Below, piece by piece: positions 1 to 8,138 of a DNA stretch of 64,000 nucleotides. The stretch comes from Variovorax paradoxus. GTDB taxonomy: Bacteria > Pseudomonadota > Gammaproteobacteria > Burkholderiales > Burkholderiaceae_C. Location: assembly GCF_030815975.1 (NCBI RefSeq), contig NZ_JAUSXL010000002.1, positions 1,612,001 to 1,676,000 on the forward strand, in the 5' to 3' direction. Numbering within the stretch: position 1 is the first letter of the stretch; each line of letters opens with the position of its first letter. The notes under the pieces were generated by a model that did not search any database, was not told the origin of the DNA, and was given only the letters and a program-made list of their open reading frames with translations. A program made the translations under genes and the position numbers.

Positions 1-18
1 GTGAGAGAAAGGAATTTC

Positions 19-816
19 TTACTGCAGCTTCAACGCCACCGGCGCCGCGCCGAGCCCCGCGCGCGGCATCCACGCGAACACCGAATCGACCGTCACCGTC
101 TCGATGCGGTCCGAGAACCGCTTCTCGTTCGGATGGTCGTCGAAGGTCACATTGGCTGAGCCCACGCGGCCGCCCAGCCGAGTGAGCGGGCCGAGCCGCA
201 GTGTCGTCGGTTCGTAGCCCTTGAACTGCATCCAGGCCTGCGCCTGCACGCGGCTGCCGATGGTGGTGGGTTCCATGGCCGCGGCCAGCGTCTCGACTGC
301 CCACTGGTTCGACTGCTGGTACTTCTGCCCCCAGGCGTAGCTCACGATGCTGTAGGGCGCGATGTTCAGCCGCACGATGCGCGCAGGCGGCTCGTGCAGC
401 GCGGCCAGCAGCTGCATTTGCACGGCGGGCGTGGGCACGACCCAGGCGGCCTCGTAGCGCCACAGGTCGTCGAGGAAGAACTCGCCGAGCCCCTGGCGGT
501 AAACGGCGGCCACGGCGGTGCCGCACTGGTTGAGCTTGTGCACCACGCGCCACGGACCCTCGTCGGTCTTGTAGGCGATGCCCAGGTGCGAATAGCGCAG
601 ACCGTACTTGCCCAGGTCCTGCCCGGCGCGCGCCAGCAGCACGACGCGCGCGCCGCTCGCATCGAGCTGCTGCGAGGTGCGCTCGGCCATCTGCATGCCC
701 TTGGCGATCAGCGCCGCGGTCGGCCGGGCCTGCTCGCAGGAGCGGCCGGCCTGCGCCTGCAGCGGCAATGCCGCCGCGAGCGCAAGCAGCAGTGCAGGGA
801 AGAGCGCGCGTTTCAC
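19..816 (-). CDS. DUF2145 family secreted protein
   Basis: Predicted protein of 265 residues starting at a GTG codon. The first ~22 residues form a signal peptide (positively charged, then Leu/Ala-rich, ending near QAQA), followed by a mature domain with the conserved stretch SHLGIAYK and later DDLWRYEAAW, which I recognise as DUF2145. Function is unknown; an exported or periplasmic location is inferred. The GTG start overlaps the TGA of the upstream gene by 4 bp (GTGA), which implies translational coupling. A longer in-frame reading upstream is low-complexity antisense-like sequence and was not used. Confidence 0.8.
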   Translation of the reverse strand: MKRALFPALLLALAAALPLQAQAGRSCEQARPTAALIAKGMQMAERTSQQLDASGARVVLLARAGQDLGKYGLRYSHLGIAYKTDEGPWRVVHKLNQCGTAVAAVYRQGLGEFFLDDLWRYEAAWVVPTPAVQMQLLAALHEPPARIVRLNIAPYSIVSYAWGQKYQQSNQWAVETLAAAMEPTTIGSRVQAQAWMQFKGYEPTTLRLGPLTRLGGRVGSANVTFDDHPNEKRFSDRIETVTVDSVFAWMPRAGLGAAPVALKLQ

Positions 817-1271
817 GACAGCCTCTCGTTGTGCAGCAGCGCGCGGCCGATGGCATTGGGCACGAAGGCCAGCACCTCGCCCGCGGCCGACAGCACGACG
901 CCGCTGCCGATCACGCTGACCAGCACGCCCGTGCCGACCGCCGCCGACACGCCATTGGCGGCGCGCCCCATCACCTTGACGCTGGCACGCGCGCCGTCCG
1001 AGGCGCGCTCCAGCAGGTAGACCGTGCCGTCGGCCGAGGCCTCGACCGCCACCACCGTGAGCATCGAGCCTCCCACCGAGAGCGCGGCGGGCAGCGCGAC
1101 CACGGCCGTCGCGGAGGCGCCCACCGCCGAAGCGGCCCCCACGACCGAGGCCACCGGCAGCAGCGAGAGTTCGGCCGAAGCCTCGCTCTGCGCCTGGGCA
1201 TGAAGAGGCAGCATGGCGCCAGCGAACGCGGTGCAGGCGGCGACCAGAAGGGCAGCAACAGATTTTTTCAT
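813..1271 (-). CDS. Hypothetical secreted protein coupled to DUF2145
   Basis: Protein of 152 residues with a clear signal peptide (MKKSVAALL... ending near HAQAQ). The mature part is rich in Val, Ala, Gly and Ser with no charged core, and has no family I can name. The start is set at the ATG before KKS because it opens the signal peptide; an ATG 14 codons upstream (1313) overlaps the previous stop and cannot be excluded. It is co-directional with, and overlaps by 4 bp, the DUF2145 gene, so the two probably act together in the envelope. The low-complexity, glycine/valine-rich composition could suit a small membrane-inserting or outer-surface protein. Confidence 0.65.
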   Translation of the reverse strand: MKKSVAALLVAACTAFAGAMLPLHAQAQSEASAELSLLPVASVVGAASAVGASATAVVALPAALSVGGSMLTVVAVEASADGTVYLLERASDGARASVKVMGRAANGVSAAVGTGVLVSVIGSGVVLSAAGEVLAFVPNAIGRALLHNERLS

Positions 1272-1309
1272 GGCGGTCTTTCGTGGGTTGATGAAGAGGA
1301 ATGCGGCGC

Positions 1310-1813
1310 TCATTCGGCCGAGCCGGCAGCAGCGGCTTCCTGGCGCGCGGCGCGGCGGCCTTGCAGCCGCGCTTCGACCAGATCGGCTTCATGGCGGTCG
1401 CGCAGGGTCTTGGCCAGCGTGAAGGCCGAGCTGATCAGGAACAGCCAGCTCACGCCCAGGAAGGCCTTGTAGGCGTCGTTGATCTCCATGCGGACCAGGC
1501 CCCAGCCGGTCAGGCCCATTGCGGTGAAGAAGCTGCCCCAGACCACCAGGCGCCACATCGGCACGTCGCGGCTCGCCGTGCCGCCGGCGTTCGCGTGCTG
1601 GTTGTCGCGAATGAACTTGGCCAGCATGAAGGCGGTGCTCAGGCAGAACACATAGCCCATCACCATGAACGCACGGTCCAGCGCCTCGCCCGGCAGCCAG
1701 CTCAGGCCGGTGGCACAGAGGAACACGGCGATCGCGAACGAAGCCCAGACCTGGAACTGCCAGGCCCGCGTGTCGCGCTGGATCGAAACGGTGGTGGAGG
1801 GGAAGGGTTGCAT
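1310..1813 (-). CDS. YiaA/YiaB family inner membrane protein
   Basis: Protein of 167 residues with four hydrophobic segments arranged as two similar halves (the second begins near VPMWRLVVWGSF). Each half carries the YiaA/YiaB pattern of two membrane helices around a charged loop (AKFIRD and AKTLRD). The family is of unknown function. The start is the ATG at 1813 before QPFPSTT; an upstream start at 1864 adds an arginine-rich tail with no family match. The basic, alanine-rich C-terminus is cytoplasmic by prediction. It lies upstream of the secreted pair and may be transcribed with them (gap of 38 bp). Confidence 0.75.
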   Translation of the reverse strand: MQPFPSTTVSIQRDTRAWQFQVWASFAIAVFLCATGLSWLPGEALDRAFMVMGYVFCLSTAFMLAKFIRDNQHANAGGTASRDVPMWRLVVWGSFFTAMGLTGWGLVRMEINDAYKAFLGVSWLFLISSAFTLAKTLRDRHEADLVEARLQGRRAARQEAAAAGSAE

Positions 1814-1910
1814 GAGTGCCTCGCGGCGTAGTGAAGGTGAGCGAATGATGGTTCGCTCCCGCACCGCGGGGCTCGAATGCTTCGACCAGTTCCGGTTTGG
1901 GCCGCTATGG

Positions 1911-1927
1911 GTATCTCGAAAAGATAC
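1911..1927. promoter_or_regulatory. Inverted repeat GTATCT-N5-AGATAC
   Basis: A perfect 6-bp inverted repeat with a 5-nt spacer (CGAAA) lies in the 148-bp gap between the end of the MFS-acyltransferase gene and the start of the YiaA/B gene, about 100 bp upstream of the latter. It is AT-rich against a GC-rich background, so an operator is possible. A similar GGTAT/ATACC repeat lies at 4978-4996. No factor is known. Confidence 0.35.
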
Positions 1928-1961
1928 TTTCCGGCACCTTGCGCGCCGGAGAGGCCGCGCC

Positions 1962-3950
1962 TCAGGCGGCCAGCAATCCGCTCACGCGCTGCTGCAGCGC
2001 CTCGGGCCGCACCTCGACCGGCGGCACCGCATGGCCGACGTTGAGCCCCACGCGGCTGAAGAAGCCGCGGCGGAAGGGCTTGGCCATGGCCACGTTCTCG
2101 CCGCCGCGCAACTCGATGCGGCTGAAGTACGAGCCCCAGAGATTGGTCAGCGCCATCGGAATCACCGGCGGCTCGATGCCTTCGGCGCGCGCGCTTTCGA
2201 TGATCTTCATCACGCCGCCCTTGAAGGGTTGCAGCTGGCCGTCGCGCGTGATGGCGCCCTCGGGAAAGATGGCCAGCAGATCGCCTTCGCGCAGCACGCC
2301 CAGCGCCTTGGCAAAGGCCGCTTCGTAGGCCGCCGGGTCTTCCTTCTGCGGCGCGATGGGAATCGCCTTGGCCAGCCTGAACAGCCCGCCGAGCACCGGC
2401 ACCTTGAAGATCCGGTGGTCCATGATGAAGCGGATCGGGCGCGGGCTCGCGGCCATCAGCAGGATGGCGTCGATGAAGCTCACGTGGTTGCACACCAGCA
2501 CCGCGGCGCCTTCGGTGGGAATGTGCTCGTCGCCCTTGATCTCGAAGCGGTAGACGAAGTGCGACAGCATCCACGCGATGAAGCGCAGCAGGTATTCGGG
2601 CACCAGCATGAAGATGTAGAACGCCACCACCGCGTTGGCAATGCCCGTGAACAGGAAGATCTGCGGAATCGTGAAACCGGCCCCGAGCAATGCGCCCGCA
2701 ATGACCGAGCTGCCGATCATGAACAGCGCATTGAGGATGTTGTTGGCCGCGATGATGCGCGCGCGGTGCGTGGGCTGGCTGCGCAGCTGGATCAGCGCGT
2801 ACATCGGCACGCTGTACAGCCCAGCGAAGAGCGACAGCAGCGCCAGGTCGGCCATCACGCGCCAGTGCGCGGCCTGGCCCATGAAGGCGCCGAGGCCCAT
2901 GACCGCCGAGGAGGCAAGAGCACCCGCTGCCGCGGGTGCGGGCGGCAGACCACGCGACGCAAAGTACAGGTCGATGGCGAACACGCTCATGCCGATGGCG
3001 CCCAACGGCACCAGCCCGATCTCCACCTGCCTGCGGCTCAGCGTCTCGCACAGCAGCGAGCCCACGCCGATGCCCACCGAGAACACCACCAGCAGCAGCG
3101 AGGCCACCTGCTCGTCGCCGTGCAGCACCTCCTTCGCGAAGCTGGGGAACTGGCTCAGGAACACCGCGCCGAAGAACCACATCCACGAGATGCCCAAGAG
3201 CGAACGGAACACCACGATGTTGCCGTGCGCGAGCTTGAGGTTGCGCCACGTCTCGCTGAACGGGTTCCAGTTGATCACCAGCCCCGGATCGGTGGCGGGC
3301 GCCTGCGGAATGGCCTGGGCCACGCCGCGCCCGACCAGTGCCAGCAGCACGCAGGCCACCGCCACCGTGGCGTGGCCGATCTGCGGCAGCGCCACCAGCA
3401 GCCCGCCCGCCACCTGTCCGAGCAGGATGGCGACGAAGGTGCCCATCTCGACCATGCCGTTGCCGCCCGTGAGTTCGCGCGCGTCGAGCACCTGCGGCAG
3501 GTAGGCGAACTTGACCGGGCCGAACAGCGTGGAATGCAGGCCCATGAGGAACACGCAGCCCAGCAGCACCACCGCATCGGCGCGCACGAAGCCCCAGGCC
3601 GCGAGCAGCATGATCGCGATCTCGAGGTTCTTGACGAAGCGGATCATCTTCGTCTTGTCGAACTTGTCGGTGAGCTGCCCCGCCGTGGCCGAGAACAGCA
3701 AGAACGGCAGGATGAACAGCGCGCCGATGGCCAGGCCCGCCATGGCCGGCGGCATCCAGCTCAGCTGGAGCTGGTAGGTCACCATGACGGTGAAGGCGAA
3801 CTTGAAGAGGTTGTCATTCGCCGCGCCGGCGAACTGGGTCCAGAAGAAGGGCGCGAAGCGCCGCTGCTTGAGCAAGGCGAACTGGTTGGCGTGGGCGTTC
3901 GCTTCGTGCGGCGCGGTGGCGGCAGTGGCAGCAGCGGCGGGGGTTGTCAT
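1962..3950 (-). CDS. MFS transporter fused to 1-acylglycerol-3-phosphate acyltransferase (LplT-PlsC type)
   Basis: Two-domain membrane protein of 662 residues. Residues ~20-430 form a 12-helix major-facilitator transporter resembling lysophospholipid translocase LplT. Residues ~460-662 form a PlsC-type acyltransferase with the catalytic NHxxxxD motif (NHVSFID, starting at residue 488) and the FPEG motif near 562. The likely role is flipping of lysophospholipid across the inner membrane and re-acylation on the cytoplasmic face. Unlike Aas/LplT fusions there is no AMP-ligase (acyl-ACP synthetase) domain. The ATG at 3950 is preferred to 3959 because the strong AAGAGGAG ribosome site sits 9 nt upstream of it and directly abuts the other. 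Confidence 0.85.
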   Translation of the reverse strand: MTTPAAAATAATAPHEANAHANQFALLKQRRFAPFFWTQFAGAANDNLFKFAFTVMVTYQLQLSWMPPAMAGLAIGALFILPFLLFSATAGQLTDKFDKTKMIRFVKNLEIAIMLLAAWGFVRADAVVLLGCVFLMGLHSTLFGPVKFAYLPQVLDARELTGGNGMVEMGTFVAILLGQVAGGLLVALPQIGHATVAVACVLLALVGRGVAQAIPQAPATDPGLVINWNPFSETWRNLKLAHGNIVVFRSLLGISWMWFFGAVFLSQFPSFAKEVLHGDEQVASLLLVVFSVGIGVGSLLCETLSRRQVEIGLVPLGAIGMSVFAIDLYFASRGLPPAPAAAGALASSAVMGLGAFMGQAAHWRVMADLALLSLFAGLYSVPMYALIQLRSQPTHRARIIAANNILNALFMIGSSVIAGALLGAGFTIPQIFLFTGIANAVVAFYIFMLVPEYLLRFIAWMLSHFVYRFEIKGDEHIPTEGAAVLVCNHVSFIDAILLMAASPRPIRFIMDHRIFKVPVLGGLFRLAKAIPIAPQKEDPAAYEAAFAKALGVLREGDLLAIFPEGAITRDGQLQPFKGGVMKIIESARAEGIEPPVIPMALTNLWGSYFSRIELRGGENVAMAKPFRRGFFSRVGLNVGHAVPPVEVRPEALQQRVSGLLAA

Positions 3951-3979
3951 TCGAAACATCTCCTCTTGTTATCTACACT

Positions 3980-4020
3980 GGCGCAGCGACACGAAATGCG
4001 CGGAGACTGGGGGCGAGCCT
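3980..4020 (-). repeat. Partial copy of the stop-codon-proximal repeat
   Basis: About 40 bp matching one half of the ~95-bp repeat found complete at 5775, 6738 and 44944 (shared core CGACACGAARTGCGCG). It ends at the TAG of the CREST-like gene, in the same orientation relative to the gene as the full copies. The hairpin half is missing. Confidence 0.7.
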
Positions 4021-4876
4021 ATATCGTCAAGGCGGCTGCGTCGGGATTGTGCCGCAGCAACGTCGCGCGCCAGCTTATGTCGAGCTTGCGCAGCGCCGCC
4101 AGCACCGGCAGGCCCGCCAGCGATGCCGTCAGGTGCTTGAGCGTGTGTCCGGACACCACCTGCTGCGTCGCCTCGTAGATCGCGTGGTCCGCCAGCTCGA
4201 AGACCTTGGCCAATGCATAGAAGCAGATCACCCAACCCAGCCTGAGCCCGACCGCGCCGCGCATCGGCGTCGCCAGCGCGAGCGTGAGCACCAGCGCCAT
4301 GCCGCCGAACTGCACGATGGCCCAGGGCAGCACGTTGCCGCTTTCCTGGAACACCTCCGCCGACAGCAGTCCGGCCATCAGCACGAACCAGGCGGCCGGC
4401 CAGCCGGCGCGCTGGCTCACGCGCTCGCAGACCGCGATGCCGATCAGCCCCGCGAAGGCCACCGCCATGCCGGCGCGGTCGGCCGCGAGCCGGTGGGCAT
4501 CGGGCAGCAGGTGAAAGAAGGCCGATCCCGCGGCGGTGGCGACCAGCCCGGCGAAGAAAAGCCAGGCGCAGTCGAGCGTGTTGTCCGGCGGATCGTTGGC
4601 CGGCGGCGCCAGCGGGAACTGCGCCAGCGCCTCCTGGTGGGCCCGGTCGATCCGGTTGAGCCGGTACAGGCCCCAGAAGCCGATCAGCAGGAAGGGCAGG
4701 TTGCTCAGCACGTCCATGGCGTTGGGCAGGCCATGCCAGCTGCGGCCATCGGCGAACACCGAGGCAATGGCCACATCGGCCGCCGGCAGCGCCGGGCCGA
4801 ACAGGGCCACCAGCGCGAGCAGCGCAAAGGTGAAGAGCAATCCGCGCTCGCGGCGGCTGAGGGTGGGCAAAGGCAT
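4019..4876 (-). CDS. Predicted multi-pass membrane hydrolase of the CREST superfamily
   Basis: Membrane protein of 285 residues with about seven hydrophobic helices. It carries the signature pattern of the CREST superfamily (alkaline ceramidases, PAQR receptors, Per1): Ser118-x3-His122, Asp133, and His244-x3-His248 in the last helix. In that superfamily these residues bind a metal and hydrolyse lipid amides. This assignment is by motif only; the substrate is unknown and a lipid is inferred. The ATG at 4876 is chosen for the GAGGA site 5-6 nt upstream. It is transcribed divergently from the HTH gene at 5018. Confidence 0.6.
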   Translation of the reverse strand: MPLPTLSRRERGLLFTFALLALVALFGPALPAADVAIASVFADGRSWHGLPNAMDVLSNLPFLLIGFWGLYRLNRIDRAHQEALAQFPLAPPANDPPDNTLDCAWLFFAGLVATAAGSAFFHLLPDAHRLAADRAGMAVAFAGLIGIAVCERVSQRAGWPAAWFVLMAGLLSAEVFQESGNVLPWAIVQFGGMALVLTLALATPMRGAVGLRLGWVICFYALAKVFELADHAIYEATQQVVSGHTLKHLTASLAGLPVLAALRKLDISWRATLLRHNPDAAALTI

Positions 4877-4977
4877 GGCGGTCCTCGGTGGTGGTGGGTG
4901 GTACGAGCCGCGGAATTTAGTTGCCAGTCTCTCTACAGGCATCGAGAATCGATACGAGGCACTAATTCACACCTTTC

Positions 4978-4996
4978 GGTATCTTTTTTTAATACC
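4978..4996. promoter_or_regulatory. Inverted repeat GGTAT-N9-ATACC in divergent promoter region
   Basis: This lies in the 141-bp gap between the divergent CREST-like and HTH genes, 21 bp upstream of the HTH start codon. The spacer is T-rich. The block 4960-5000 is the most AT-rich stretch nearby, as expected for a promoter. It may be the site of autoregulation by the HTH protein (inference). Confidence 0.35.
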
Positions 4997-5017
4997 TCCT
5001 TCCGCATCATCACCCTC

Positions 5018-5752
5018 ATGAGCACCACTGTCGACCTCGTCCAAGCCCTCAAGAACGAACTCAAGAGCGCCCGCATGACCTACGCCGACCTGGCGCGCTC
5101 GCTCGACATGGCCGAATCCAGCGTGAAGCGCATGCTGGCCAAGAGCGACATGCCGCTGTCGCGCGTCGACGCGATCTGCCGTGCGCTCAAGATCGACTTC
5201 GCCGAGCTGGCGCGCCGCGTGGCCGACGCTCAGCCGCTGCTGAAGGAGCTCACGCACGAGCAGGAGAAGGCGGTGGTCAAGGACAAGAAGCTGCTTCTCG
5301 TGGCCATCAGCGTGCTGAGCCAGTGGACGCTGGAGCAGATCGTGGCGGCCTACCGGATCAGCGAGGCCGAGTGCATCGGCTGCCTGGCGCAGCTGGACCG
5401 CATCGGCATCATCGAGCTGCGCCCGCTCAACCGCTACCGGCTGAAGCTGGCCAAGACCTTTCGCTGGCGGCCGCACGGCCCGGTGATGGAGTTCTTCCGC
5501 GAGAACGTGGTGCTCGACTACTACGCGGGCGGCTTCGATGGCCCGGCCGAGGGGCTGCTGCTGGTGCACGGCCAGATCAGCCGCTCGCTCGCGCCTGCCT
5601 TCCTCGAACGCCTGCAGCGCGTGGCGCAGGACTTTGCGCAGCAGCACCAGACCGACCAGAAGCTGGCCGCGAAGGACCGCGAGGGCTACACGCTGCTGCT
5701 GGGCATGCGCAACTGGGAGTTCGAAGCTTTCACGCGCCTGCGCAGAGCTTGA
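5018..5752 (+). CDS. Helix-turn-helix (XRE-like) transcriptional regulator with C-terminal domain
   Basis: Protein of 244 residues. The N-terminal ~60 residues read as a Cro/C1-type helix-turn-helix (YADLARSLDMAESSVKRML). The following ~180 residues are a mainly helical domain without a recognised family, possibly a second winged-helix (residues ~85-140, resembling a dimerisation or effector region). Single-domain regulators of this shape are widespread in Burkholderiales and mostly uncharacterised. The gene is transcribed away from the CREST-like membrane protein, which is a candidate target. The ATG at 5018 was chosen because the upstream reading frame is antisense to the membrane gene. Confidence 0.75.
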   Translation: MSTTVDLVQALKNELKSARMTYADLARSLDMAESSVKRMLAKSDMPLSRVDAICRALKIDFAELARRVADAQPLLKELTHEQEKAVVKDKKLLLVAISVLSQWTLEQIVAAYRISEAECIGCLAQLDRIGIIELRPLNRYRLKLAKTFRWRPHGPVMEFFRENVVLDYYAGGFDGPAEGLLLVHGQISRSLAPAFLERLQRVAQDFAQQHQTDQKLAAKDREGYTLLLGMRNWEFEAFTRLRRA

Positions 5753-5774
5753 GGCCAGACAGCCGGCCACCCCA

Positions 5775-5872
5775 GGAACACCGAGGAACCGGCTTTGCCG
5801 GGCCTCTGGTGTTGCCCCCGGTAGGGGGTTGGAGAAGCGACACGAAGTGCGCGGAGCCTGGGGGCGAGCCTT
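5775..5872 (-). repeat. Structured ~95-bp intergenic repeat (copy 2)
   Basis: Complete copy of the dispersed repeat (others at 6738 and 44944; partial at 3980). Read on the minus strand it starts at the pyrF stop codon. It contains a C-run/G-run hairpin (CCCCCTACCGGGGG) and a CCGGC-AAA-GCCGG hairpin framed by AACACC/GGTGTT arms. It fills the gap between the HTH gene and pyrF and could act as the transcript 3' end for both. Confidence 0.85.
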
Positions 5873-6692
5873 ATTTCGCGGCCTCTAGTGCGTCGCGCGT
5901 GGTGCGCGCGGCCTTTTGGGCCGCCTCGGCAAAGTCGTCGCCCGAGGAGGCGTAGATGATGGCGCGGGACGAGTTCACGATGATCGGCGCATCGGCGCGC
6001 CAGCCGGCGCGCACCGTGGCCACCGCATCGCCGCCCTGGGCACCGACGCCCGGAATCAGCAGCGGCACCGTCGGCGCGAGTTCGCGCACGCGCTCGATTT
6101 CCGCCGGGTAGGTCGCACCCACCACGAGGCCGAGCTGCCCGTTGAGGTTCCATGGGCCCTGCGCCAGCTTGGCCACATGCTCATAGAGAAAGGGCTGGCC
6201 CTCGATGTCCGCCAGGCGCTGGCCCTGCAGGTCGGAGCCGCCGGGGTTGCTGGTGCGGCACAGCAGGAAGGCGCCCTTGCCCTGGTGCCTGAGGTAGGGC
6301 GCCACCGAGTCGAAGCCCATGAAGGGCGACAGGGTCACCGCGTCGGCGCCGTAGCGTTCGAAAGCCTCGATGGCGTACTGCTCGGCCGTGGAGCCGATGT
6401 CGCCGCGCTTGGCGTCCAGGATCACGGGCACATCGGGCGCGTTGCGGCGCATGTGCTCCATCAGTTGTTCGAGCTGGGCTTCGGCGCGGTGGGCCGCGAA
6501 ATAGGCGATCTGCGGCTTGAAGGCGATGACCAGGCCGGCCGTCGCGTCGACGATGCGCGCGCAGAAGTCATAGATGCGGCTGGCGTCGCCCTTGAGCTGC
6601 CCCGGGAACTTGGCTGGCTCCGGATCGAGCCCCACGCAGAGCAACGAACCGTTTTTTTGCTGTGCAGTGGCCAGCTTGTCGAGGAAAGTCAT
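5871..6692 (-). CDS. pyrF: Orotidine 5'-phosphate decarboxylase
   Basis: Cytoplasmic enzyme of 273 residues for the last step of UMP synthesis (OMP to UMP plus CO2). It is the longer type-2 PyrF: N-terminal [10 protein letters not shown], the catalytic [12 protein letters not shown] motif with the Asp-Lys-Asp triad, and the phosphate-binding region [11 protein letters not shown]. Length suits type 2 enzymes (~270). The gene is flanked on both sides by copies of the structured repeat and is separate from other pyrimidine genes, so it is probably monocistronic. Confidence 0.97.
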   Translation of the reverse strand: MTFLDKLATAQQKNGSLLCVGLDPEPAKFPGQLKGDASRIYDFCARIVDATAGLVIAFKPQIAYFAAHRAEAQLEQLMEHMRRNAPDVPVILDAKRGDIGSTAEQYAIEAFERYGADAVTLSPFMGFDSVAPYLRHQGKGAFLLCRTSNPGGSDLQGQRLADIEGQPFLYEHVAKLAQGPWNLNGQLGLVVGATYPAEIERVRELAPTVPLLIPGVGAQGGDAVATVRAGWRADAPIIVNSSRAIIYASSGDDFAEAAQKAARTTRDALEAAK

Positions 6693-6737
6693 GGGTCGAT
6701 TTTAAGGATGCCGCTAAAGGCTCCCCGGCCCATTCGT

Positions 6738-6837
6738 GAAACACCGCGGAACCGGCTTTGCCGGGCCGCTGGTGTTGCCCCCTGGAAGGGGGTTGGCGCA
6801 GCGACACGAAGTGCGCGAAGACTGGGGGTCAGCCTTG
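6738..6837 (-). repeat. Structured ~95-bp intergenic repeat (copy 3)
   Basis: Nearly identical to the copy at 44944. The TGA stop codon of the uracil-DNA glycosylase gene lies inside the repeat's conserved edge (GGCTGACCCCCAG on the minus strand). It carries the CCCCCTTCCAGGGGG and CCGGCAAAGCCGG hairpins and the AACACC/GGTGTT arms. The repeat occupies most of the space between this gene and pyrF. Confidence 0.85.
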
Positions 6838-7599
6838 TTCTGCGGCCAGGCACAGGTCGGCCCAGGCGCGGGCCTTGTCGGCCGGGTTCCGCAGCAGGTA
6901 GGCCGGGTGGTAGGTGGCCACCACCGGCACCCCATTGGCCGAAGGCAGCGGCACCGCGCGGCCGCGCAGCTTGCCGAGCGGATCGGTGCTTTGCATCAGG
7001 CTCTGGGCGGCCAGCGGACCCATGGCGAGCACCAGGCTCGGCGCCAGCGCGGCGGCATGTTCCCCGAAAGCCTCGTCCATGGGACGCGGACTGCCGGGCT
7101 GGCCGGCGCCCACGCCGCGGTGCGTGCGCATCAGGTGCACCGGCGTCCTGCCGTCGTGCAGCCCGAGGGCGCGCAGCATGTTGTCGAGCAGCTTGCCGGC
7201 ATCGCCCGCAAAGGGCTCGCCGTGGCGGCCGTCGGCTTCGGGCGGCATGTCGGCCACCACGAGCCAGCCGCCTTGCGCCGCTTCGGCTGCGGCCTCGGCG
7301 TAGAGGCGGCGAGGCGCGTCGACCAGCACGGCAGCGCCCTGCGCGAGCAGCGCGGGCGCGGGGCGTGCCGCCGGGGCCGGTGCTGCAACGGGCCTGGCGG
7401 CCGGGGCAGGCACAGCGACCGGCGCTTCGTCCACGGATTGCTCGCGAGCCGATGGCGGCGGCGCGGCGACCGCAGCCATTTCCGCGGCCACGGGTGCGGC
7501 TTCGGCAACTTCGGGCATCGGCCACCAGACCTTCACGCCCATCTCGTCGAGCATCGCGCGCCGGCGGGCGTCGAGCTTCAGTGTCTGTACCGCGTTCAT
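6829..7599 (-). CDS. Uracil-DNA glycosylase family protein (family 4/5-like)
   Basis: Protein of 256 residues. A Pro/Ala-rich linker (~residues 35-85) precedes a uracil-DNA glycosylase fold with the EPFAGDAGKLLDNML motif and the C-terminal HPAYLLRNP motif. The expected role is removal of uracil from DNA. Oddities: the first motif reads ADMPP where family 4 has GEAPG, and there is only one cysteine (near the C-terminus), so the four-cysteine iron-sulfur cluster of family 4 cannot form. It is the last gene of a four-gene operon and overlaps rimI by 4 bp (ATGA). Confidence 0.8.
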   Translation of the reverse strand: MNAVQTLKLDARRRAMLDEMGVKVWWPMPEVAEAAPVAAEMAAVAAPPPSAREQSVDEAPVAVPAPAARPVAAPAPAARPAPALLAQGAAVLVDAPRRLYAEAAAEAAQGGWLVVADMPPEADGRHGEPFAGDAGKLLDNMLRALGLHDGRTPVHLMRTHRGVGAGQPGSPRPMDEAFGEHAAALAPSLVLAMGPLAAQSLMQSTDPLGKLRGRAVPLPSANGVPVVATYHPAYLLRNPADKARAWADLCLAAEQG

Positions 7600-8138
7600 C
7601 GCAAGGCTCCCCAGGCAGAGCCTGATTCATTCAATCGCAGGCTCATGACGACCGCGTCTTCACGCTTGCCTTCATGGGCCGGGTAGTAGCCCTTGCGCAC
7701 GCCGACGCTGCGGAAGCCCTGGCGCATGTAGATGTCGAGCGCACGCCGGTTGCTCTGGCGCACCTCGAGCCAGAGCCACTGCGCACCCTGCGCGCGCGAC
7801 CAGCCGGTCAGCGCCTCGAGCATCAGCGGCGCCCATCCCTGGCGCTGGAAAACCGGCGCCACGGTGATGTTGAGCAGGTGCACCTCCTCCACGCCCTTCA
7901 TGGCGACGAAGTAGCCGATCAGCGTTTCGCCGAGGCTGGTGAGCGGCGTCGCCAGGTCCGGCCTGGCAACCGGGGCCAGCAGGCATTGGCAGTGGTAGCC
8001 GACCGCCATCGAATCGATGAAGTTGGCCCGCGTCCACGGATGGCTGTAGGCCGTCTGCTCGACCGCGCAGACAGCGTCGAGCCGCTCGACGGTGAGCGGT
8101 TCGAGGCGGGCTTCGACGGGCTGAAGGACGGCGCTCAT
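7596..8138 (-). CDS. rimI: Ribosomal protein bS18-alanine N-acetyltransferase
   Basis: GNAT-fold acetyltransferase of 180 residues. Acetyl-CoA binding segment VAPVFQRQGWAPLML, then the RimI-typical WLEVRQSNRRALDIYMRQGF and GVRKGYYP. It acetylates the N-terminal alanine of bS18. Adjacency to tsaB, with ATGA overlaps on both sides, is the common bacterial arrangement and supports the assignment. A short Thr/Pro-containing insert precedes the acetyl-CoA site. Confidence 0.93.
   Translation of the reverse strand: MSAVLQPVEARLEPLTVERLDAVCAVEQTAYSHPWTRANFIDSMAVGYHCQCLLAPVARPDLATPLTSLGETLIGYFVAMKGVEEVHLLNITVAPVFQRQGWAPLMLEALTGWSRAQGAQWLWLEVRQSNRRALDIYMRQGFRSVGVRKGYYPAHEGKREDAVVMSLRLNESGSAWGALR

Noticed and set aside
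1665..4178. Very long open frames on the strand opposite the MFS-acyltransferase gene
   Set aside because: His/Arg/Gln-rich translations without domains; they are antisense shadows of GC-rich coding DNA. The minus-strand gene has clear motifs.
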